The notes beneath the pieces are model-generated. The model saw only the letters and a program-made list of their open reading frames with translations, made no database searches and was not told the origin of the DNA. A program made the translations under genes and the position numbers. Shown in pieces: positions 8,290 through 15,857 of a stretch of DNA of 64,000 nt. The DNA lies in contig JAJPHF010000173.1 in the NCBI GenBank assembly GCA_021325365.1, forward strand, positions 1 through 64,000, in the 5' to 3' direction. The DNA is from Pseudomonadota bacterium (GTDB lineage Bacteria > Chloroflexota > UBA6077 > JAJPHF01). Each line of letters begins with the position of its first letter. Within the stretch, counting starts at the first letter, position 1.

Positions 8290-8745
8290 TGCCCTCACCC
8301 GGCACTCTCGACTGGCTGAGCCGTTGCCCCAGCCACGTCCACCTTTGCCTTTTCCCCGTCCGCGAACTCGCGAGCATTGCTCGGTCATCTCTGGTTCGCC
8401 ACAGCCGCTCTATCCTAGGCCGCAGACTGCGCCCTGGGCATGAAACCGGCGACCGTTCCACCCCGTCCTGCAGCCCACTCCTCATCATCTGGATCTGTCA
8501 GGCCGCGCGGCTGCCGGCTGCCGGCTGCCTGGCCTGTTCGCTCCCAATGGAGTACGATGCCGCGCCTTGCGAGTCGGCAGAGCGGTGAACTCCGTGGCAA
8601 GCGCTACGATCCCCCACGGCCTGCAGCCATCTCCGCACGCCGCGCGCTATCTGTTTAGCGCCGCTGCGTCGCCCAAGCGCCTCGCCGTGCCGTCATGCTG
8701 TGGCAGACGCATCCGTTTGGATTCCCCGAGCCGCCTGTTATAGAT
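8290..8745. other. Intergenic stretch with no supported gene
   Basis: About 450 bp between the bactofilin hairpin and the promoter region of the iron-uptake genes. Only Arg/Pro/Ser-rich chance frames were found; no RNA gene or repeat was recognised. Confidence 0.45.
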
Positions 8746-8774
8746 TTGACTCCAGGCTGACTTTAGGATAGTCT
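8746..8774 (+). promoter_or_regulatory. Candidate promoter overlapped by a DtxR/IdeR-like half-site
   Basis: An AT-rich island contains TTGACT (8746-8751) and GATAGT (8767-8772), a plausible but short-spaced -35/-10 pair. TTAGGATAGTCT (8763-8774) matches 10 of the first 12 positions of the IdeR/DtxR operator consensus TTAGGTTAGGCT, and would overlap the -10. It lies about 100 bp upstream of the iron-uptake genes, so iron-dependent repression is plausible. The right half of the consensus is poorly matched. Confidence 0.35.
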
Positions 8775-8874
8775 CTAGCAGCGCATTAGCCTATGCCACT
8801 ATTCCCCGCGCGCCGCCGTCTCGCTCGTCAGGTCTCGCCGGACGGTGCGTCGTGAGGGAACGGAGGAGCCGACC

Positions 8875-9318
8875 GTGTCTCATGCAATCTCGCGTCCCTG
8901 GTCGGGTGCCCTCGTGGGCGTCGCGGTCCTCGCGCTTGTCGCTCTGGTACCCACCTGGGCTCATGCGAGCCCCTCCCTGGCGCCCGCCGCGGCGGTGAGT
9001 GCTCAGGACGACTCGGCCACCCTCGCGGCCGGGCTGCGGTCGTTGAACGGCTTCGCGGCGGCGAGCGCGGCAGCCCTCGCGGCGGGCGATCCTGCGGCGG
9101 CGCGCACCGCCTATGCGCAGTTCGACAGCGGCTGGGACGCCATTGAAGATGGGGTCCGGGAGCGCTCGCGCGACGACTATCGCTCTATCGAGGACGCCAT
9201 GCGCGAGGTCGACCGGGCACTTCGCGGCGATTCCGTCGACGCTGGCACGGCGACACAGTGGCTAGCGGAGTTGCAAAGCCGCGTGGAAAAGTTCGTGGCT
9301 ATGCTGCCGGACAGCTAG
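8875..9318 (+). CDS. Secreted helical protein, single FTR1-associated module
   Basis: 147 residues from GTG 8875, placed 7 nt after a perfect GGAGGA (8862-8867). Signal peptide: GALVGVAVLALVALVPTWAHA. The mature part holds one copy of a helical module, GDPAAARTAYAQFDSGWDAI then EDGVRERSRDDYRSIEDAM, closely similar to the three modules at the N-terminus of the FTR1 permease encoded 63 nt downstream. The acidic residues (E/D) in IEDGVRERS and YRSIE are conserved across all four copies and could bind iron. Inference: an extracytoplasmic iron-handling partner of the permease. Function of the stand-alone module is unknown. Confidence 0.75.
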   Translation: MSHAISRPWSGALVGVAVLALVALVPTWAHASPSLAPAAAVSAQDDSATLAAGLRSLNGFAAASAAALAAGDPAAARTAYAQFDSGWDAIEDGVRERSRDDYRSIEDAMREVDRALRGDSVDAGTATQWLAELQSRVEKFVAMLPDS

Positions 9319-9381
9319 CGATCGACAGGCGTACATCGCCCCCGGCAAGCCTCGCTGCCGCCAGGGGCCTAGGAGCCAATC

Positions 9382-11271
9382 ATGGGACAGAAGTATCGCG
9401 CTCGGACAGCTCTGCTGGTGCTGCTCGCGCTGCTAGCCCTGGTCTGGGCTGGCCGCCCGCGAGCCGCCGCTGCCGCTGACGACGATGCCGCGCTCGCGAA
9501 TGGCCTGCAGACGCTGGTCGGCCACGTCGACGCGGCCTCCGCCGCGCTAGCACGTGGGGACATCGCCGACGCCCGCGCCGCGTACACGCAGTTCGACAAC
9601 GGCTGGTTCGACATCGAGGATGGCGTCCGCGAGCGGTCGCGGGATTCCTACCGTGCCATCGAGCGGGCGATGGACGACGTGCAGTTCGGGCTACGTCCCG
9701 ACCAGCCCGACGTGGCGGCCGTGCAGGGCAGCCTGGGCGTGCTACGCCAGCAGGTCACGGCGTTTATCGCCACGCTCGGCGCGGCTCCCACTACGGCGGA
9801 TGCTCCGGCTCCTCCGGGCGCCGCGGCTCCGGCGGATGAGGCGACCACCGCCGCGCGCGATGCCTTGCGACCCTGGGCAGCCCACGTCGACGCCGCACTT
9901 AGCCGCTTGAACGCCGGCGACCTCGCGGGCGCCGACCGTGAGTTCGAGAGCTTCCGTACGGCCTGGCCCGATATCGAGGACGCGATTCGCCCAGTCAGCC
10001 GTCCCCACTATCGTGAGATCGAGCGCGCCATGGGTGACGCCCGGGCCGCGTTCAGCGCGCAGCCTGCGGATGCGGCTGCGGTGCGCGAGCCGCTCCAGCG
10101 GCTCCAGGTCGCCACTAGCTCGTTCCTCGCCGGCACGCCGCTGCCGGCCGACGCGAACGAGGCGACGACGTCGCCGAGCGTCGCGAACGCAACCCCCGCG
10201 ACCCTGCTAAGCTTGCTCGACCAAGTCCTCGCGGCTCTGGACCGGGGTGATGTCGCCGCCGCGCGCACGCAGTTACGCACCTTCCAGGACGTGTGGCTCG
10301 ACGTGGAGGGCCTAGTCATGACGCGGTCGCGGTCCGTGTACGTCGACACCGAGAACCGCACTGCTGAGGCCGCGGCAGCTCTGAACGCTCAGCCCGCCGA
10401 CGTCGCCGGGGCGCGAGCCGCCGTGACCGCGATGCGGGCGGACCTGGTCCCGATCGCGGAAGCCGGCTCGTCCTACGGCATGTGGGACGCCGCCATTATT
10501 CTCTTCCGCGAGGGGTTCGAGGCGCTGCTCGTCGTGGCCGCGCTGGTCGCCTTTCTTCAACGGTCGGGCAACGGCGACAAGCGGCGCTGGATCTGGGCGG
10601 GCGGCGCGGCCGGCATCGCTGCCAGCATCGGCGTCGCCATCCTCGCCCAGCTGGTGCTCAACCGCGCCATCGCCAACGTGAGCCGCGAGATTATCGAGGG
10701 CGCTACCGGCCTGATCGCGGCGGCCATGCTGCTCTACGTCGGCTACTGGCTGCACTCAAAGGCCAGCCTGGCCGGCTGGCAGGAATATATCCGAGTGCGG
10801 AGCACGGCAGCGCTTCAGCGCAACAGCCTCTTCGGGCTGGCGTTCATCGCGTTCCTCGCGGTGTTCCGCGAGGGCGCGGAGACTGTGCTCTTTTACGTGG
10901 GGATCGCACCGAGCATCAGCACGGGCGATCTGCTCGCCGGCCTGGGTATCGGCGCCGGCGGGCTGGTGGTGCTGGCGCTCATCATGCTCGTCGGCGGTGT
11001 CCGACTGCCGATCCGCCCGTTCTTCCTGGCGGCGACGGTGCTGATCTACTACCTGTGCATCAAGTTCGTCGGGACTGGCATCCACTCGCTGCAAGTCAGT
11101 AGCGTGCTGCCGGCCACCCCGGCGCCGTGGGTACCGTCGTCTGACCTGTTCGGCCTCTTCCCGACCTGGGAAACGACCGTGGCGCAGCTAGCGGTACTGC
11201 TCCTGATCCTCGGCTGGGAGCTGGCGCCGCGGCTCCTTCACCACCGCGCGGCCCCCGCTGCGGCCCGCTAG
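9382..11271 (+). CDS. FTR1-family iron permease with three extracytoplasmic modules
   Basis: 629 residues, AGGAG 8 nt before the ATG. Signal/anchor segment at residues 8-32. Residues about 35-350 hold three tandem modules of the pattern GDxxxAxxxxxxFxxxWxDIE(D/G)xVxxRSxxxYxxIE. Then about seven membrane helices of the FTR1 domain, with the two REGxE iron motifs: ILFREGFEALLV (after residue 370) and VFREGAETVLF (about 500). FTR1 permeases import ferric iron; in eukaryotes they need a ferroxidase, in bacteria often EfeO/EfeB, neither of which is present here. The modules may replace EfeO as the periplasmic iron-delivery part. Followed by a strong hairpin. Confidence 0.92.
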   Translation: MGQKYRARTALLVLLALLALVWAGRPRAAAAADDDAALANGLQTLVGHVDAASAALARGDIADARAAYTQFDNGWFDIEDGVRERSRDSYRAIERAMDDVQFGLRPDQPDVAAVQGSLGVLRQQVTAFIATLGAAPTTADAPAPPGAAAPADEATTAARDALRPWAAHVDAALSRLNAGDLAGADREFESFRTAWPDIEDAIRPVSRPHYREIERAMGDARAAFSAQPADAAAVREPLQRLQVATSSFLAGTPLPADANEATTSPSVANATPATLLSLLDQVLAALDRGDVAAARTQLRTFQDVWLDVEGLVMTRSRSVYVDTENRTAEAAAALNAQPADVAGARAAVTAMRADLVPIAEAGSSYGMWDAAIILFREGFEALLVVAALVAFLQRSGNGDKRRWIWAGGAAGIAASIGVAILAQLVLNRAIANVSREIIEGATGLIAAAMLLYVGYWLHSKASLAGWQEYIRVRSTAALQRNSLFGLAFIAFLAVFREGAETVLFYVGIAPSISTGDLLAGLGIGAGGLVVLALIMLVGGVRLPIRPFFLAATVLIYYLCIKFVGTGIHSLQVSSVLPATPAPWVPSSDLFGLFPTWETTVAQLAVLLLILGWELAPRLLHHRAAPAAAR

Positions 11272-11280
11272 AGCGGCGCG

Positions 11281-11317
11281 GCGCCCGGCCCGGCCGCCAG
11301 GCGGCCGGGCCGGGCGC
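11281..11317. terminator. Bidirectional hairpin between convergent genes
   Basis: An 18-bp perfect GC-only inverted repeat (11281-11298 and 11300-11317) with a single central base, 9 nt past the FTR1 stop and 33 nt before the stop of the opposite gene. No T-tract on either strand. Its position between convergent genes supports a shared terminator. Confidence 0.7.
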
Positions 11318-11350
11318 CCGTCGAGCGTGCTCCTACGCGACACAACCGCG

Positions 11351-13213
11351 TTACTGCACGAAGCGAAGCACCCACAGCCCGCTGTTGATGTCGCTAGCCA
11401 CCACTAGGTCGCCGTCGACGGCCACGCCCCACACCTGTGCCCCCTCGCCGAGATAGTTGCGTACTGCCTCGGGCGCGGTCCCCGGGGGCGGCACCCAGGC
11501 CGCGATCTCGCGCGGCGCCGCGGGATCCTGAATATCCAGAACCCGCACGCCGTCCGAGAACCACGAGGCGAACAGGAGGTCTCCCCGCACGACGGGGTTG
11601 TGGGCGGAGAAGCGACCCGGCTCGGTGGGCCCCGTCGTGGGGTCCACGAGGGAGCGCGGAGTAGCGTATGTGCTGATTGCGCGAGGGGCGGCAGGGTCGC
11701 TGAGGTCCCAAAAGCGGAGCCCCCCGAAGTTCTCGTAGCCCCGCAGCTCTTCCGATAGCGTGACGGTCACCGGCTCACCGCGCGCCAGCTCCGCCTTTAG
11801 TCGCTCGCCCGCCGCGTGGCCGATGCCGAATGCGCCCAGTGGGCCATCGGCTGAGTTCGGGGTGAGGGGCGTGTCGAGAGAATTGATGATCACCGCCCCT
11901 ACCGCGCCGGCGGCTTTGGCCCGCTCGATCTTGTCCGCGAAGGGGCATGTTCCGCGGTCCAGCAGCGCAATGCGGCCGCTGGGGTCCGCGGGGTAGGCGT
12001 CGGACGCGTCCACCCGTCCCCCCCCGCTCACCCGTCCCTCCCAGTCGCCGGCCGGACAGCCGCGCCCAAGATAAGCGAGCTGCCCGCTCACGGTCGGCGT
12101 GTCGCCCCATGGGGGCGCGGGTAGCGTGCCACCCGCCGGCACCATTCCCGCGATCTCCGCTGGGCTGTCCACCCGCAGCGCGTGTGATTCGATGTCGAGC
12201 ACTTCGTCGCCCTCGATCATCAGGCGGCCATCCGGCGTCACGTCAACCGAGTGGGCGTTGCCCTCGGCGTCCGGCGGGAAGCTCGTGCGCCCCAGGAGGA
12301 CGGGAGCGCTGGGATCGGTCAGATCGAAGATCATGACCCCGGCGTCCCAGTACGAGACGTAAGCGCGCATGCCGTCCGGGCTCGCATGGGCGCCGTGAGC
12401 ATAGACGAGCGTGTCGATACCCTGGCCATCGTACTGACCGAGTCCCAGGTTGGCCCGCGCCCCCCAGTCGGCAAGGGGTACTGGGGCCCTTGGGTCGGTC
12501 ACGTCGACGATGCGGAAATCGCCCAGATGATCGGCCTGGCTAGCCTCGGAGAACGGCACGGTTAGCAGCGCCAACACTCGCCCGTCGGTTCGCTGCACGA
12601 GGTCTAGCTCGTGTACCCCGCCGGTGCCCGGGCCCACGTCTGAGAACCCGAGGCGCTGGGGGTGGTGTGGATCGGTCACGTCCCACAAGTCCACGCCGCG
12701 CAGGGCGTCGCCACTGCACGCCTGAAGGCCCACTGCAAGTAGGTCGCCTTGAAAGGACGGCGTGTCCACGCTGCGCACGCGCATCACTTCCGCCGAGGTG
12801 CCCTCGTGTTCGGCCAGCGTGCTTACCAGGACCGGGTTGGCTGGGTCCGCGAGATCGACCACCTTCACGCCCGTACCGGGGCAGCCGCGCAGGCGGTCGT
12901 TGCCCGCGGCCCACGTGCCCACGTACGCGAACCCGTGGTGCAGCCAAACATCGGCATTCAATCCGCGGCCCCCCAGTGCGTCGTGGGCCAGCACCTCGAG
13001 CCGCGGCGTTTCCAGCGCGGAGCTGGTCGCTGGCGCCACCGGCGAGCTGGCCCCGTTCCCTGTCCCGTCGCTCGCGGGTGCGACCTGGGCCGCTCCCGCA
13101 GCCAGATTGGCTGATAGCCCGCTACCGCGCGCCAGACTGGCGCCGCGGCCGGTGGCCAACGTAAGGCTCGTCGCGATTACAGCCGCTACTGCGGCCAATT
13201 TCCCTGTGTGCAT
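11351..13213 (-). CDS. Secreted LVIVD-repeat protein with PA domain
   Basis: 620 residues with an N-terminal signal peptide (LAAVAAVIATSLTLA). Repeated LVIVD-type blades: VKVVDLADPANPVLVSTL, VDLWDVTDPHHPQRLGF, FRIVDVTDPRAPVPLADW, MIFDLTDPSAPVLLGRT, LRFWDLSDPAAPRAIS and VRVLDIQDPAAPREIAAW, indicating a beta-propeller. A protease-associated (PA) domain is inserted at about residues 375-480 (RIALLDRGTCPFADKIERAK, then VGAVIINS). Exported to the cell surface or medium; LVIVD proteins often bind ligands, but the role here is not known. It converges on the FTR1 gene. No cell-wall anchor motif was seen. Confidence 0.85.
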   Translation of the reverse strand: MHTGKLAAVAAVIATSLTLATGRGASLARGSGLSANLAAGAAQVAPASDGTGNGASSPVAPATSSALETPRLEVLAHDALGGRGLNADVWLHHGFAYVGTWAAGNDRLRGCPGTGVKVVDLADPANPVLVSTLAEHEGTSAEVMRVRSVDTPSFQGDLLAVGLQACSGDALRGVDLWDVTDPHHPQRLGFSDVGPGTGGVHELDLVQRTDGRVLALLTVPFSEASQADHLGDFRIVDVTDPRAPVPLADWGARANLGLGQYDGQGIDTLVYAHGAHASPDGMRAYVSYWDAGVMIFDLTDPSAPVLLGRTSFPPDAEGNAHSVDVTPDGRLMIEGDEVLDIESHALRVDSPAEIAGMVPAGGTLPAPPWGDTPTVSGQLAYLGRGCPAGDWEGRVSGGGRVDASDAYPADPSGRIALLDRGTCPFADKIERAKAAGAVGAVIINSLDTPLTPNSADGPLGAFGIGHAAGERLKAELARGEPVTVTLSEELRGYENFGGLRFWDLSDPAAPRAISTYATPRSLVDPTTGPTEPGRFSAHNPVVRGDLLFASWFSDGVRVLDIQDPAAPREIAAWVPPPGTAPEAVRNYLGEGAQVWGVAVDGDLVVASDINSGLWVLRFVQ

Positions 13214-13345
13214 GACTGCCCCTCGGCGCCTGCGGGCGCGTGCGCCCTATTATCGGCACCGCAGAGCGCGATGGCAACGCGCGTTGAGGGCGGGAGGCAT
13301 TAGAGGAGCGACAGCCGTCTGCCGCTGTGAGGCCGGGTGCGGCGT

Positions 13346-13639
13346 TCAGCGCGCGCGAGGCAAGCCAGCGCGCCAGCCGGCGCGGCTGACGTGGAGGCGG
13401 CGGCGCGCGGCCAGGTAGGCGTCCACCCGCTGAGCGAACGGTAGGTCGATCCCGAATCGCGCTGCAGTGTCCTCCAGCGAGTGTGCCCGGCCGTCGGCCC
13501 GACCTTCGCGGAAGGCAAGAAACTGGAGCGGCAGCCGCAGACGGTCACCAACGTGGGACAGTGCGCCCGCCGCGGCCCGGTCCAGCGGCGCAGTATGGCC
13601 AGAAAGAACGTGGTGCCGCCATGGGAGAGGCACGCTCAT
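13346..13639 (-). CDS. Small hypothetical protein
   Basis: 97 residues from an ATG at 13637-13639. The reading MSVPLPWRHHVLSGHTAPLD, then HVGDRLRLPLQFLAFREGRA and HSLEDTAARFGIDLPFAQRV, has coding-like composition and GC-rich third positions, but the ribosome binding site is weak (GGGGCTGG). No domain was recognised. It lies upstream of and co-directional with the LVIVD gene, 132 bp away. It could be a decayed fragment. Confidence 0.4.
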   Translation of the reverse strand: MSVPLPWRHHVLSGHTAPLDRAAAGALSHVGDRLRLPLQFLAFREGRADGRAHSLEDTAARFGIDLPFAQRVDAYLAARRRLHVSRAGWRAGLPRAR

Positions 13640-14217
13640 GGACCAGCCCCCTGCGCGATTCGGCCTCCTCGGTAAGGAGGTCGCTCGTGGTTCTCGCTGC
13701 GCCGAACCCGTCGCCACTGCGTGACCTCTCGCGCGTCCAGCACTGGCGGCTGTTCGACTGGCTTAGAGCGCTCGGCCACAGTGCATCAGCGGGTACTAAT
13801 GTCTGGAGCTAGTATAGTGATGTGGCCGCCAACCGTCAAGGCGAAGCGATTGGCCATCGGCCCGAGGGGTCCCCGGCTCCTGGCGCGACACTTGGTAAGC
13901 CGCAGGCGAAGCCCGGCGTATCGGTGAAGATTTGCGTCGCAGGCTCGGCGGCCGCTATGTGCTTGATCGCGTATGACGTACAATGAGAGCGCCGGTACAG
14001 CTGGGAGCTGGTCAAGGCATCATGCCCGCGGCGGCACGCGACGGACCGGGCGGCGGAGCGGCCTAGTAGAACGTCCCGGATGCTATCATCAATATTCATC
14101 TCTCATCATCACGGCTGTTCGCCCGCGGCGGGCATGGCGCACCTGGATCGCATCCCGGGCCCGGCCCGTGACGCTCCCGGGGAAGCTGCACATCCCCGGG
14201 ATAGCCTGGAGGGCTGC
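13640..14217. other. Intergenic/5' leader region of the pilin-fusion gene
   Basis: About 580 bp with no convincing gene. It contains AT-richer patches at 13795-13830 and 14080-14105 that could hold promoters. Just before the pilin ribosome binding site is an inverted repeat, TCCCGGGG (14175-14182) and CCCCGGGA (14194-14201), with an 11-nt loop, which would sit in the leader RNA 6 nt from the GGAGGG. It does not match any riboswitch consensus I know. Confidence 0.4.
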
Positions 14218-14745
14218 ATGGGGAACTTACGCGAATGGCTGGAGCTGTGGAGGGAACGCCTAGCACAGCGTGAGCCCGGACAGGGCTTGATGGAGTACGG
14301 GCTGATCATCTCGGTGGTTTCCATTGCCGCGGTCGTTTTGATCATGGCGATGGGGCCGCGTGTCGCCTCCATGTTCAGCTCCGCGGCCGCCGGATTCCCA
14401 AGCGATCGGCGGCGCAAGGGCGGCTTCGGCGAAGTCAACAAGCAGGAGGTGCTGGCGCGGGTCGCCGCCTTGCCAATCCTTGCCTGGACCTCCGACGGCC
14501 AGCCGGCGGTCCAGCGGATTGGTCCCGCGCCACGGCATTTCTACTCTGCCTTCAGGTTCGGCGACGACGAAACGCGTATCCCATCGGTTGACGCCAACGG
14601 CGTTGCCTTGGCCGCGATCCAGGGGCTATATCTCGGTGCCGACGAGCGCCGTCGCCGCCTAGAGTCCCTTTCCGCCCGCTTCAGTACCATCGAAGCGTCG
14701 CTAGTCAGCGCCACGCGTACGCGTCGCAACCTGCCGCCCCTCTGA
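14218..14745 (+). CDS. Flp-type prepilin fused to an S74 chaperone domain
   Basis: 175 residues from ATG 14218, preceded by GGAGGG at 14208-14213; in-frame sequence further upstream is not pilin-like. Residues 1-53 are a class IVb Flp prepilin: leader ending in Gly21, then QGLMEY with Glu at +5 and Tyr at +6, and the hydrophobic helix GLIISVVSIAAVVLIMAM. From residue 62 the protein switches to SDRRRKGGFGEVNKQEVLAR, VAALPILAWTSDGQPAVQRI, GPAPRHFYSAFRFGDDETRI and VDANGVALAAIQGLYLG, the tail-fibre/peptidase S74 intramolecular chaperone domain. Ser62 and Lys67 have the S-x4-K spacing of the S74 autoproteolytic dyad. The tail is a predicted coiled coil. Predicted to be processed twice: by prepilin peptidase and by self-cleavage. 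A perfect terminator follows. Confidence 0.85.
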   Translation: MGNLREWLELWRERLAQREPGQGLMEYGLIISVVSIAAVVLIMAMGPRVASMFSSAAAGFPSDRRRKGGFGEVNKQEVLARVAALPILAWTSDGQPAVQRIGPAPRHFYSAFRFGDDETRIPSVDANGVALAAIQGLYLGADERRRRLESLSARFSTIEASLVSATRTRRNLPPL

Positions 14746-14771
14746 CGTCCCCTTCCCGACCAAGCCCCAAG

Positions 14772-14813
14772 AAACGAGTGACAGCCCGCCTGATGGCGGG
14801 CTGTCACTCGTTT
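14772..14813. terminator. Strong intrinsic terminator
   Basis: 19-bp perfect stem (14772-14790 and 14795-14813) around a TGAT loop, beginning AAACGAGTGACAGCC and ending ACTCGTTT, so it has A- and T-tracts on both sides and works in both directions. It lies 26 nt after the pilin-fusion stop. Confidence 0.92.
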
Positions 14814-14882
14814 CGGCATAGCCCGCGCCATGCCCGTTCCTTGACACGACGCACCACGAGACCATCGCAGACCCCAGAAATA

Positions 14883-14954
14883 CACATAAACAAAGCACAC
14901 TCCTCTGCTAGTTCATATAGGAACATGAACGTCTAGTACTGGTTTGTTTATGTG
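14883..14954. repeat. AT-rich island framed by a 12-bp inverted repeat
   Basis: CACATAAACAAA (14883-14894) and its exact complement TTTGTTTATGTG (14943-14954) enclose 48 bp that contain a second, nested inverted repeat, GTTCAT (14911-14916) and ATGAAC (14925-14930). The composition is far more AT-rich than the flanks. It could be a complex operator, a small mobile-element remnant or a structured RNA. No gene is present. Confidence 0.6.
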
Positions 14955-15009
14955 CATAGCCGCGCGGACCCCAGACCGGCCACTCGCGCGGCTGCTTCCT
15001 TTGGCTGCC

Positions 15010-15318
15010 CTACTGGAACGGATCGAAGCCCACGTCTATCGCCGCCTGCAGCGCCTCTTGCGCCTCGCAGCCCATCCCGTGCATGCCACACCCTTCCTGA
15101 AGCCGGATGGCGTGCTCGACCTCCCGACTGTAGGGAGCCCACGGATGGTAGATGACCAGTGTGGTGTCGTGCGTCTGCCGGCGCACGAACTCGTACCGGG
15201 AGCGAGGCGGGTAGACCAGCCAGCTCTCACGACGCCCCTCGTCGAACAACACCAGCTCGTTGTGTGACCAGCGCGCAATCTTGAACCGCGGCGGTCCACC
15301 CTCGAACTGCTTTTGCAC
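15010..15318 (-). CDS. Hypothetical protein
   Basis: 102 residues from a GTG start preceded by GGGGAGGAG. Sequence features: FKIARWSHNELVLFDEGRR, LVYPPRSRYEFVRRQ, a TTLVIYHPWAPYS strand, and a short Cys-containing segment EGCGMHGMGCEAQE near the C-terminus that could bind a metal. No signal peptide or membrane segment. No known family was recognised. It diverges from the VOC-protein gene across 140 bp. Confidence 0.7.
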   Translation of the reverse strand: MQKQFEGGPPRFKIARWSHNELVLFDEGRRESWLVYPPRSRYEFVRRQTHDTTLVIYHPWAPYSREVEHAIRLQEGCGMHGMGCEAQEALQAAIDVGFDPFQ

Positions 15319-15458
15319 CTTGCTCCTCCCCGGCAGCCCCCGCTGAAACCTGCTCGCGGGCGCGGCTCGCCGCGTGCCGCCAGTCCGCGCCCCGACACCG
15401 TAGCGCGAGGCGGGGGCAGAGAGTAAGATAGGATCACCATACGGCGGGAGGCGTAGAC

Positions 15459-15836
15459 ATGGTACAGGCAGAGGGAATTCAGTCGGTCAACTGGAACGCG
15501 CCAGACCCCGCGGCGGCCGAACGGTTCTACGTCGAGGTGCTGGGGGGCAAAGTAACCAACCGACATCAGGTCCGCGGGGTCGACGTCGTCCGCGTCCGGG
15601 TCGGCAGCACCGGCCTCGGCCTCTTCGACGCCTCGCACGGCCCGGCGTCCGGCGTCCCTCACCACACCTTTCGAATGACGTGGCAGCCCGACCAGAGCCA
15701 GGCCACGGCGGCCATCGAGGCCACCGGCGTGCCCGTAGTCAACAGCCGCCCACACGGCGACGGCCCGGGCTATTCGCTCTACGTTACCGACCCCATCGGC
15801 AACTATCTCGAGCTTAGCTTCGACCCACCCGCCTAG
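15459..15836 (+). CDS. VOC/glyoxalase-fold protein
   Basis: 125 residues, GGGAGG at 15446-15451. The two beta-alpha-beta-beta-beta halves of the vicinal-oxygen-chelate fold are visible: SVNWNAPDPAAAERFYVEVL at the N-terminus and the terminal SLYVTDPIGNYLELSF with its Glu metal ligand; HHTFRMTW supplies a central histidine. Such proteins are lyases, dioxygenases, resistance or binding proteins, and the substrate cannot be deduced. A TAAGAT hexamer at 15424-15429 may be its -10. Confidence 0.85.
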   Translation: MVQAEGIQSVNWNAPDPAAAERFYVEVLGGKVTNRHQVRGVDVVRVRVGSTGLGLFDASHGPASGVPHHTFRMTWQPDQSQATAAIEATGVPVVNSRPHGDGPGYSLYVTDPIGNYLELSFDPPA

Positions 15837-15857
15837 CGTTGCGCCGCACTGCACCGG

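Noticed and set aside
8440..8658. 72-codon frame before the iron-uptake genes
   Set aside because: No ribosome binding site, Arg/Ser/Pro-rich, no recognisable domain.
14106..14217. Cyclic di-GMP or other riboswitch before the pilin-fusion gene
   Set aside because: There is a leader hairpin near the ribosome binding site, but none of the conserved riboswitch sequence blocks could be found.
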